Shown piece by piece: positions 35,101 through 45,863 of a stretch of DNA of 64,000 nucleotides. The notes under the pieces were generated by a model, which was given only the letters and a program-made list of their open reading frames with translations, did no database searches and had not been told where the DNA came from. The stretch spans positions 1,279,501-1,343,500 of the forward strand of contig JAUIRK010000570.1 in assembly GCA_030549495.1 (NCBI GenBank), written 5' to 3'. The position numbers and the translations under genes are program-made. The stretch is from Nectonema munidae (lineage: Eukaryota; Nematomorpha; Nectonematoida; Nectonematidae). The stretch's first letter is position 1. Every line of letters starts with the position of its first letter.

Positions 35101-38100
35101 TCAACAATAAGAAATATTTCAGATTATAATCCGTTCTGCCTCTTCACCCCTCCCCTCTGTCAAACTTTCCATTCCCAAGGTACATAAAGTGTAAATGTGT
35201 ATATTTTCAGCACAAACTCTCGAATTTGCCTTTAAAATTTAGAGCTAAACTGGCCAAGAGCCAAGTGCGCTATTGAGATCCGTATTTGCCCAGCCCTTCT
35301 ATACAGTAGTAGTTTTTGGGGTATTGAGTTCTCTTTAATGGAAGTGCATGATTCATGTTAAATAAGCATGTCTTCTATTTCTAATGCGCACCGTTTTCCT
35401 TCTTCTAAAATCTTATCGGATATATAATTTTGCTGTACACGTATGTTGACAACATGGGTGAGATCTTGGGCCGAAATTTTTTAACGATTTCAACTCAAAA
35501 ATTTTCGTTCAATGTTAAGTTATATAAATAATAGTTCCTATAATTGATTCAAAGATCAAATTGTTGAGATCATGAAGGCGTTAATCACAAGATGGTAAAG
35601 GAGAAATTGAAAATAAACAGTTAAAAGCTAAAACTCCGTGTCACGCTCAAATTATTTTGCCCCCTCCCTGTATTTCCTCCTTGAAATGAGATTAGTGGGG
35701 GAGGGTCAACTACTGAAGATTGACAACCATTTTGCTAAATATTGCCTTATTTTAGACTGGCTATAAAGTTATTTTGAATGGCAGAGTCGAAACCGCCCTC
35801 ACTGCTTTAAAATAAATTTTATCATTCAACGTTAAAAAAGAGTGGGATGCTGCGTCATCTCTTCAACACTAGAGTATTTATGGGGCGAAAACTGAATTGA
35901 TAGACCCAGAAGTCACTAAAACGCTGAATTTTATGAAAATGATATAATTTTTAAATAACTTCATTATATACAAAATTATTTTAGTTAACAAATGGCCCAA
36001 AAACATGTTATCTCAAGTATTCAGCTATGCCATGAGTTTCCATGCAAGACTCCCAATTATCGGGTGAGTGATGGAGGAATCTATAGGAAATGATGGACCA
36101 CTTATAGTTTTATGGGTGACAAAGGATTTTCTGTAATTAGACCAGCAAATGACCATAATGGTTTGTATAATTCATATTATGACATACATACACTCGTATG
36201 TTATTATAGGAATTGATTGTGTTTTCATCTTATATGGTAAAAGATACATGTAAAATAAATATGTGAACTAATACAGATACTGCCTTTTCTAAATGCTAAT
36301 GCCATCCTAACACTTGTAACGTTTTTAAATAAACGTTATTTGTTTGAATTATAACAAATATAAAAAATTGTAAAAATTGGACACCTTATTGTTGATTTTT
36401 GCTAACTAGTTTCGGAGTATAAACTCCTTTTTCAAAGCAAATATATAAGTAATAAAATAATGAGAATGAGATGTAAAGGTAATGAGCATGTTGGGGATAA
36501 ACAATCCTAGTGTTAAGGAGGTGATGTGATGTTGAGGATAAGCAATCTTTGCGTTAAGGAGATACAAACTTAATAGGCAATACATACGTACATATATAAC
36601 TAAGATTAAGAGCAATATAACAAAGGAGGATGGAATTTAAAAATTACATATTATTTTTTGGTAGGGTTAGATATATGTTAATGGGTGAAAAACGCAGCCC
36701 AAATTCAGAGGTGGAGTAAACCTTTGGGAAAACATTATAATAATAAGCATAAAAATTATTAACCTTTAAGATTAGTTATTTGTTTTAGTAGTGTAATTGA
36801 TATTTAAAATGTGGGATGGGTGGATGTGTTCGCTAGGAAAGTGGTAGCAAATCTCTTAGTTAAAACTTTTGAAATAAAATTTTTATTCATATCTCGTTGT
36901 GTGTAATCTTGAAAAATAAATCAAGATTACGAAAAATAGAAAACTCCGAAATTTTAAAGTTACAAGAAGTTATTTAACGCTCCATATCCTTGACCGTCAA
37001 GTAAACGTTCTTAGAAAAAAATTTAAAATTTATTACAATAAAAAGAATCTGTTTTTTATCCTATCCTGCTCAACTTCAAAAGAACGAATACCTTTCCCTC
37101 AATTTTTTAATTGGGTTTTTAATCGTCTCCCAAACAAAAATACATTTTTAATTATTTTCTTTGTAGGATCATTTTATTGTTTTCACATTAAAAAAAAGGG
37201 TAAAATCTGTGCTTTTTAAGTAATTTTTGGAAAAATATTTAATTTTTCATTTAAGAAATATTATTTTAATCCTTTTAAACACCAAAAACTGGGAAAATCC
37301 GTTCTTATTATGTTTATTACTTTTTTCTTGGTAAGCTTTCAAAATGAGCGCAGGCAGATTCCCCACCTAAATCTCATTCGTAAAGTAGCAATAAACAAGT
37401 AATGGAGGTGTGTGTTCCCAAGTTAAAATCTATTTCATCCCTAGTATTCAATAAAATTGGTTGTATACTTTCCATATTATTTCCATTTTAGAATTTTCTG
37501 ATATGGGGAATGATCTTGAATGCGTAAAGATCTCGGATTAAAGTGCGTTTATTTGACACATCTAAAGAAAAACATTTTGTTGTTTTATTTATTTTACATT
37601 ACGCAGACACGCTTTTCTTTTAAATTTCAAAAAAGTAACTTTTATTCCTTTCCTTCTGTTTTTGAAAATGTGAGAGTTTTATCCTTGTTTTTATCATAAT
37701 TTAATAATGTTATTATTCCGCATTCATGTGATGTAGTGTTGTTTTTATTTATGCAGTTGTATGCATGTTTCCTCTAAATATATTTGTATCATCCTTGCTG
37801 TGTTCGGCAACATGATATATCTGCCTTCTTTATATTTTTATATTTTGAATAATTAAATTATGTGAAATGTTAATAAAGTATTATCGTAATTTTTGCTTTG
37901 TTCAACAACTCATAACTAATTTGCTAGACTTCTTTATTTTAGATAGTATCAAAGAACAAAACAGAATATTATATCCATTGTCTATTTACTGTTGTACGGC
38001 TATGTCATGTTATTTGGGGAAAATGTGTATATGGAGCAGGGCGGCACACAGTCAAAATTTTCTATGAATCAATTCATTTTTATACGTTATATACAAAATT

Positions 38101-39074
38101 AAAATGACGTCAAAGATGACATTATTGTCATGATGAAAGCCTTAATGCTAAGATAGTGAAGGAGAAACCTTTCTAATATCTAAAATTCATTCAAAAGGAA
38201 ATCGAACGACTAATTTGGGAAAATCATTGACTGAAAGGGTTAAGCAAGTTGTAAGATAGGAGACTTGGTTGGCCAAAGTTTCAATATTGGAGTCACTTCT
38301 TCTACCAACATCAGAATCGTTCCCTGAAAATGTGAAGATAGCACATTTGCAGGCATGCATATGAAAATGGAATTATAGCCGACCCACTATGTGCCAAGCA
38401 GAACATGAGTGGACCAAAGATGAGGAGTCAAAAATTGTGTTGCAGCTCTCCATTCCTTTCGATTTACACTTCTTAAATGTGTTCTTCAAATGTTTTTTTA
38501 TGATTGTGCTAACTTCGCTGAAATGTTTTCAAACAAGAACTTGTCAAAAGAAATCGACAAAGGATATTGGTAAATTCGTGGGAAAAGATCGGCAGTGATA
38601 GTGAAGCAGATGAAAAAAAAGATAAATGTCAGAAAAAGAGTAGAATTGGTGTCGAAATCTTTTTAGATATAATTGACATTTTATACTTTTATAATATACT
38701 TTATATTCTTATAATTTTAGTTCTATCAATGTATATTTAGGATCATATTAGAATATGATTTTTTAATTAAAAACCCAAAAACTGATACAAAAACAAGCGT
38801 AGCTACAATAAAAAGAAAAAATATATTGGTCTATTAGATTCAATACTAACATTCTCAAAGGGTCAGCATAATTTATCAAGGGTGAACTTATAGGTTTACA
38901 AGTACTCAATGTCTTAACAAACAAAGTTATTAATTTTCACTTTCTATCAGAAAACTACATTTTTTGCCGTATATTATTGATATATTGTTTTAGCGCCTCG
39001 TTGATACTTTTCTCAATGCAGATGCTCTATTTTATCATGAAATAAAAGACGAAACGATAAATTACTTAATAGCC
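32129..39074. other. long AT-rich stretch with almost no recognisable content
   Basis: Exons of the minus-strand gene above could lie here but none is convincing. Short frames at 32556-32756 (-), 32961-33221, 33273-33464 and 34041-34286 have no motif or splice support. A small tandem duplication is noted at 36475-36570. Around 38280-38600 a plus-strand frame (ENVKIAHLQACI, then EWTKDEES) faintly recalls a repeated mobile-element protein, too weakly to call. A short inverted pair CCCCCTCCCTG / GGGGGAGGG occurs near 35660-35705. Confidence 0.4.
36475..36570 (+). repeat. short imperfect tandem duplication
   Basis: Two adjacent copies of about 50 bp share the words GTTGAGGATAAGCAATC and GCGTTAAGGAG (first copy: GTTGGGGATAAACAATC, GTGTTAAGGAG). 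Non-coding context. Confidence 0.7.
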
Positions 39075-39262
39075 TCCTAAGAACCGTTATAACGTAGTCC
39101 TTGGGGTCCAAAGCAGTCACTCATCCGCGCTATAGTCCAAGCTTATCTTCGTCAAAACACGCCCGACTGACTGCGCCTACAGCCGGTACAAACGCCTACA
39201 CAAGTCTTGTAGCGTCTCGTACTAATAAATAGGACTTCTAAAAATAAAGGCTATAAATCTCG
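39075..39262 (-). other. GC-rich island with a weak 5S-rRNA-like block
   Basis: This segment is far richer in G and C than its surroundings. On the minus strand it contains GGATGAGTGACTGCTTTGGA, close to the 5S rRNA internal control region GGATGGGTGACCGCTTGGGA, preceded by ATAAGC, as in 5S GTTAAGC. The upstream half does not align well by eye, so it may be a decayed 5S pseudogene, a 5S-headed SINE (SINE3 type) or chance. Confidence 0.25.
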
Positions 39263-40017
39263 ACGCCAGGTAATAGTAATGCAGCTCATATATTTTTCAG
39301 TGCACAAAAAATTGGAGCAAATGGCATACTACTTTATAAAAGTTCTTCACATCGAAACATAACACTTAATATTTTACGTTTTTTAGGGTTTATGTTAATG
39401 ATATGATCAGTAAGTTTATAAAAAGAGAATTAAGTTTAAAATATTTCATTTCGGTGCCAAAAAGGGGATAAATTACCAAATTCAGAAGCCATGGGCGTCC
39501 GCTGGAACCTTACCATAGTGGGACAAAAAGTAAAAAATGAACTGATATTTCTGTCATAAAAAGACAAAAAAGAAGAAATGAAATTCGAGATTATCGAAAA
39601 TTTAATATCCTTTTTTATTATAAAATAAAAACACTTTGTTTATGTAAAAATAATAGAAATTATCATAACATTATTCAATAAAATAAATGATAACAAAGTT
39701 TAAGTAAAATAAGTTATAATATAGATAAATGAAGAAGAGTATATTGAAAAATAATTTAAAACTCATCTATAACTATATAAGTTAAATAATGGTATTAACT
39801 ACAATTGACCCATTAAAGTCCAAGTAAAAAAATTTGTTTTGACGTAAAACTTTTTCAAAAAAAGGTGTCCCATTTTTTGGCACATTGGTCAAATTCAATT
39901 ACAAATTTTCCTATTGAAGGTTTAAATGTTTTTACTATTTTTTTAATTAATATTTATTGAAGCTTCTTTAGATTTATAAAAATATAAATAAAAATTTTAA
40001 TGTAAAATTTGTTAGGT
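39263..40017. other. AT-rich stretch with a possible hAT terminus
   Basis: Near 39490 the sequence CATGGGCGTCCGCTGGAACC resembles a hAT left end (CAGGGGCGTCCGC type). No matching right end or target duplication was found. Otherwise nothing recognised. Confidence 0.3.
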
Positions 40018-40845
40018 TTAAACAGAGGTATGGTATTTCAAATTACATTCTACACATAAGCCGACATTACATTTTACTCACTCTGTAATCGGTCTTTTCT
40101 TGCACTCAACTAAATCACATCTTCTTTTATGATCCTTGGTTTTGGAAAGTAAATGGTTTCGTTGATCCATCCTTTCTTCATCATTACAACGATTATGTCA
40201 AGTTGAAAGAGGAACTTTTCTTAATTTAGTCAAGTAGAAATATGCCATGTCTCTTCTGAAGTCGAATAAAGACTTTGAACCACCAGTTTTTTTTACAATG
40301 TGTTGCACACTGAAGCATCTAGCATCCAAGTAAATAATAAGAAATGCCACTTTTTACCTCGTATTCCAACTCTATATACTTATTATTGTTTTGATTCAAT
40401 CTGTCTACTCCTCCCATGTTTGCATTATATTGGAAAAACAAATTTGGACAATCTTTTTCCATTCTTTTGGAATATCTTTTAACTTTTCTGTACGGTTGAG
40501 CATCAAAAGTAGAGCTACATAAAGTAATAACATTATTGTCCATTCATCTAACGACAAACATCATTTTTACTGTTTGTACAAGATGAACTTCCCCTCAAAC
40601 TTTTTGTCACTTCTCTCTTCGATAAGGAGAAAAGCGTCTTTCATTTATTGTGCCTGTACATCCGTATCCTAGAGACAAAAGTTTTTTTCTGAAAGAAAGA
40701 GGGATTCACAAAAAAAGGAAGCATGGGAAGTATTTCTTATCTTCTGTAAAACTCTTGACACTATTTAGAAGAGTCATTCCAACTTTTCCAAAAAAAAATT
40801 CTTTACTTTTATTGAATTTAGTTTTCCCTTGATAAAAATCAAAAT
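40018..40845 (-). pseudogene. piggyBac-family transposase, C-terminal half, decayed
   Basis: Minus-strand pieces in family order: FDFYQGKTKFNKSKEF near 40840 (family FDxYxGK); then TLLNSVKSF and KKTFVSRIRMYRHNK; then DNNVITLCSSTFDAQPYRKV, with FFQYNANMGGVDRLNQ at 40319-40543 (family YNxxMGGVDxxDQ, containing the last catalytic Asp). Last come RCDLVECKKRPI and KCNVGLCVECNLKYH, the cysteine-rich C-terminal zinc-binding tail. Frameshifts and stops break the frame several times. The N-terminal half is absent and composite repeat copy D begins about 25 bp beyond its upstream end. No TTAA-flanked termini were identified. Confidence 0.8.
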
Positions 40846-40870
40846 GGAAAAGGTATCCATCAAAAGTGGC

Positions 40871-43800
40871 TTAACCCTATTAGTGACGGCCTATTTTCAT
40901 TTCCTCGGTAACGGGGGGAGTAGCCCCTCGGTTTTTCTTGAATGATTGATTGCGAATCTGATCCTGACATTTATTTTTTTTAAAAATCAACCAAACCTGT
41001 CAAAAAATTGATTGATATATGACAGCTCAACTGAAAAAAGAAACGTTTAGTTTAAATGGTTATACAAAGTTTTCTATTTATATACACCCTTTTTCAAGTA
41101 TGCTGAATACAATGGTCACGTTTATTTTTTTTAAAAATCAATCAAATCTTGTCAAAAAATTGATTGACTATGACAGCCCAACTGAAAAAATTAACTCTTT
41201 ATTTAAGTAGTTATAAAAAGTTCTTTTTAACATTTTTGATTAATTTGTGACTTTTTTAAAATCGTGGTATGTTTGCGGTCAGATATATTGTACTGATTTT
41301 TGAACGATTTGTTTTCATGCTATTTTCCAAAGACTACATTCAAATTTTTAGTTTCACAAATGAATTTATTTCTCTTTGAAGTTTAGATTTTATTTGGAAT
41401 CTATAATAAAACAAATTTTTTCAGTATCAAAATTTCCAATGAGGCACGAATATCAATTTTGATACTCATCATTATACTATAAAATTGATTCATATATTTA
41501 TGTTCAAATTTTTTTTTCCATTTTTAGACTATAGAATGAAAATTAGGGTATCAATTATATTTCAACTGGAGTTTCCATGATTATATCATGTTTTTTAAAT
41601 ATTATGTATAATGTTATACATATATAATTATGTATAACATATTTATACATAATTTTATTTATATGTGCATACAGATATGCAAAATTTGATAGGTTTCTAT
41701 TTCGGAGGAATGAAGTTATAACTTCTCAAACTTTCTTACATTTGTATATATAAAATAAGCTCCCTCTTCTTTAGAAAATGCCATCCAAGGTAACGATGTA
41801 TATATTGAGAAAAATTATATAGAACTTATACACTTATAAGAGGCATCATCACTCCATATTTATCTTTGAGAGGTCGAAATTTAACCATTGACCGTTTGTA
41901 TACCTCTATATTGGCTGTATAAAAAAGGATTAACTATAGTCGGTACAATAGAGACAAGAAGAAAAGGTATTCCGCAAAGTATAAAAATTCATAGTTATGT
42001 AGTATTTTCTGAATCAAAAGGAAAGAAAAAATGAATGTTTTGACTTCCAGACCCCCCCCCCCCCTCCCCCCATTTTAGGAATTACAGTAGACTATGAAAA
42101 AAGTAAACTTGCAATTTTTCCAAGGGTGGAACAGATATAGTCGATCAGAGAATGAGAAATTATTCCACAAATAGAAAAACAAAAAAATGGACAGTAGCCG
42201 CTTTTTCTTATCTATTAAATACGGCAAGAGTAAATGCAGGTATTATTTTTTCTTTTAATAATGAGAAAAACCTAAAAAATGTAAATTTCTTTTAAATGTT
42301 TTTTTTGAATCATGATTATCAAAAAGACAAATTTTTGAATAAAGTTTTTCTTTTTTTTAAACTATTTTTATTATCCTTGACAGTTTTTAATAAAGGAGAT
42401 CATTCACTTTTTCTTAAATACTGCCAGCAATTATTAAATAAAATAGCAAATTTTATGTAGAAAACTCATGTTGAGGTGAATATATTTTTTATTTTAGGGA
42501 AAGATACGACAACCAAATGATTAGATATAAAAAACGATCAAATTTTAATTATAAATAAATTATGTTTCAACTTTATCATCTTCGTTCATTTGTATATTGT
42601 TTGATTATACGTATAAAACTTTCTCAAAATGGTCAAACACGAAACGTATTTAAATTGACCGATTCAGCTTGTTTCGAGATATTGTAGAGTGAATGGTATA
42701 AACGAACTGTCTTTCTCCTTCAAATAAAATGATGCGCATCAAAATTTGCCTCTACCGAGTCCTTGTTTTGTATTTAATTAATTTCATTAAAAAAAATCAC
42801 CTCATTGAATTCGGTATAAAATCCCGTTTTTTGTTCTATATCATTTTCAGTTATATTTTCTTTTAATGCAATTTTGGTTTGCCTACTTATAATTCTATTT
42901 GTTCTGTGACAAAATAAATTACACATATAGCTACGTATAACTATTTAATCATGAAGTCCTTTATTTCAGTTGAAGTGTCATATGTCAATCATTTTTTGAC
43001 AGGTATGATTAATTTTTATAAAAAATAAACATCACCGTTGGATTCAGCCTACTTGAAAAAGAGTACATATGTGTAAAACACCTGATTTGCAAATTTGATT
43101 CACGCTTACAAGTATTTTCAAATTCTAAATCCAAAAACAATCTATAATTATAATTTGCATTGTTGATTTGTTATAAAAATGTGCATATTTCATGTAAAAT
43201 TTGAATGAATGTTCTCGTAGTCAGATTTTAGATGTAAACCGCAAATTTGTTTCACACTTATAAGTATGTTCAAATTCTAAATGCAAAAACAATCCATAAA
43301 TGAAATTGGAATTGTTGATTTGTTATAAAAGCGTGTATATTTCATGTAAAATTTTAATTAATGTTCTCGGAGACAGATTTTAAAAAAAACCGCAAATTTG
43401 ATTCACACTTATATGTATCTTGAAATCCAAATGAATCTATAAATGAAATTGACATTATTGATTTGATATGAAAATGTTTATATTTCATGTAAAATTTGAA
43501 TGAATGTTCTCGAAGACAGATTTTAGAAATAAACCGCAAGTTTGTTACACACTTATAGGTATTTTCAATTTCTAAATTCCAAAAATGAAATCAGCATGCC
43601 CGATTTGATATAAAAATATATTTCATGTAAAATTTTAAAGTATATTTTATTAGATATATTTCCCATCAATCAAAATTTTGATTGACATTTCCCGAAAAGT
43701 AACCATGATTTTAAAAAAATTTTAACTATAAAGTGTTATGTGTTCAAAACTGTATATATTTATAAATTTTCAAAAGAGTATATAATATAGAACCAAAGTT

Positions 43801-43990
43801 ATAAGCTTAACTAGAGATACTGTCAGAATTTTGCTGAAAAAGTTTAACTATTGATTGACAGATTTAGGCATGAAAGGGTCATTCAACTGCCATGAAAATG
43901 GTATTAAAAGATGCAGCTATCAATTTTAGGAAATGTCACGAAGTATGGTAGCAAAAAATGTAGCCAATTTTGTGAAACCTCATCAGTAAA
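40871..43990 (+). repeat. composite dispersed repeat, copy D
   Basis: The head TTAACCCTATTAGTGACGGC starts at 40871, followed by a G-rich ACGGGGGGAGTAGCCCCTC. About 150-bp second-type units follow at 40970-41220 (words AAACCTGTCAAAAAATTGAT, TGACAGCTCAACTGAAAAA). The same unit type is inverted at 42945-43075, giving inverted arms. Forward 140-bp units run at 43085-43640 (words TTCATGTAAAATTTGAATGA, AAACCGCAAATTTG). The tail at 43660-43990 (CATGAAAATGGTATTAAAAG, GCCAATTTTGTGAAA) is shared with copy A and inverted copy B. A C-run lies near 42050-42070. Limits approximate. Confidence 0.6.
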
Positions 43991-44440
43991 CACATTTGGA
44001 TTTGGTGGTTCAATAAAAATTTCAGAAATAAAGTTTTGTCAATTTTCTTCAACATCATATAAAATCTCACATACCTCCTCTATCCATGAAAAAAAAGTCA
44101 AAACATGGATCAATATTTTTGTAGTTTTCATATTGCATTTGAAGTGACGATACTTTCAAAGCGAAAATTTGATAAAACTTTATTTTGTAAAGACAATAAT
44201 CGTGAAAATATCTATACGTATTTTTTTATGTAATTTGTACATGCTTTAATAATATATAAAGCCAGATAACTTCAAGAAGATAATGTAAGATCGGATTTCA
44301 GTTCTTAAAATTTTCTGGAAATATTTTATTTGAATGTAGTTAAGCAAAAGAATATATTTATTAAACATATCAAGTACTTTAGTAACTAAAAAACCACAAT
44401 TTAAAACTACATGAACAAAATATTGTCTATTAGTATACAT
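43991..44440. other. AT-rich flank, nothing recognised
   Basis: Short frames only, with no homologous block to the other composite copies beyond about 43990. Confidence 0.35.
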
Positions 44441-44711
44441 TTTTCTATACTTTTATTTTTTACATTTATTCCTTTGAAGTGATTTTAATGACTCGCCAAA
44501 ATAATTCAATCATCCTTCATTTTATTTTATTGACAAAATATACATAAAAATAATTATTTTTATTATTCATAATAATTATTTTTATTATTTTTCTATACTT
44601 TTATTTTTTACATTTATTCCTTTGAAGTGATTTTAATGACTCGCCAAAATAGTTCAATCATCCTTCATTTTATTTTATTGACAAAATATACATAAAAATA
44701 ATTATTTTTTT
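44441..44711 (+). repeat. 148-bp tandem duplication
   Basis: Two adjacent copies starting near 44441 and 44589 (period 148) differ by about one base over 120 bp (AATAATTCAATCATCC against AATAGTTCAATCATCC). A third, much older copy of the core (GACTCGCCATAATAGTTCG) lies at 44846-44935. The near identity of the first two points to a recent duplication or an assembly duplication. Confidence 0.9.
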
Positions 44712-45863
44712 GTGATTTTATCAGTATGAACTGAGTGAAACAAAACAACGTAATCAACATACCAGATCATTTGGTAGCTAAATACCATATTTTTCATTAT
44801 ATATAAAAAAAATCCTGTTTTAAGTGAAAATTTTGTTCCATGTTTCTTTCTTGCATAATATTCATTTAGTGTCATTTACGAGACTCGCCATAATAGTTCG
44901 TACATCTTTCATGTCATACTAGTGTCAAATTAAATGGTAGCGGAAAAAATTAAAAAGTTGAAACACCACTTGTTAAAATTTATCTTATATCCATAAAGAA
45001 TAAAATATTATATCACTTACTTCATGAAACAAACATGATGAGAGTGGAAAATCAATTAAATTTTAAGAGAAGCAGAGAGATGCAAATTTTGGACGTATTT
45101 GATTTTTAAGGGCAAAAGGTTCGCCATAAGATATCTAAAATCAAACTATGAATAAAAATTTTAATTATTTTAACAGGGTTTATTGTAAGGCGGAAATAAT
45201 GATAAACTGTAAAAAAGAAAAAAGGGGAAGTGATTTGAAAGGAATCTGCAGAAACGAAACCCTCTTGGGTACAAACCTGTTCCCTTTCTTTGGCAATGAA
45301 CCCTATACTATCAATATCTAAACTTAAATTTGCATTTTCAAGCAAAAAACAGCATTCGTTTTGAAAACTACCGAATGGTAAAAATTGTACTTCCCCAGTC
45401 AATTTTCAGTTTGATACCAAAATATACTTATTTTAGGGTATTAATTATTACATTTTCCAATTTATCGATAATATTCTTATCATGTTCAGTTTTAGCTTAC
45501 CAAACACAGTGGCATTCTTTTTCTACCAGAATGATGTTTATAACACAAAGAACCTTTATTAATTTAAAAAAATATAAATAATAATAAACATGAAAATGTA
45601 ATATGTCAAACAGGCCAAAACTCAGTAGCGTTGCTGGAACTTTCCATTAGACGGGAAGGTGTCTATTCATGAATTTGTGCAACATAAAAAATGGTTCTCA
45701 TTATTTTTAGTTTTCAGGCATATTAGTTATCTTTGTAAAATAACAACATCTTAACTGTGTCCAAAATTCGAAAAGCGGTGCACAGAGAAATGTAAATTCG
45801 GTATTCACAAAGTACACATACAAAATATAATAAATAATGACAAATTTTTTATTGAAATAGTAG
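44712..45863. other. intergenic, 3' flank of the ECH1-like gene
   Basis: It contains the old third copy of the tandem unit. A minus-strand frame at 45106-45402 (ending IGFIAKEREQ before GTTTGT) has no usable acceptor and no family match, so it is not called. A reverse AATAAA (TTTATT at about 45847) sits right after the ECH1 stop codon and may be its polyadenylation signal. Confidence 0.4.

Noticed and set aside
38280-38600. Plus-strand relic with ENVKIAHLQACI and EWTKDEES
   Set aside because: Faint resemblance to a repeated mobile-element protein; lacks the diagnostic cysteine motif.
45106-45402. 98-codon minus-strand frame next to ECH1
   Set aside because: No acceptor in frame after the upstream stop and no family match.
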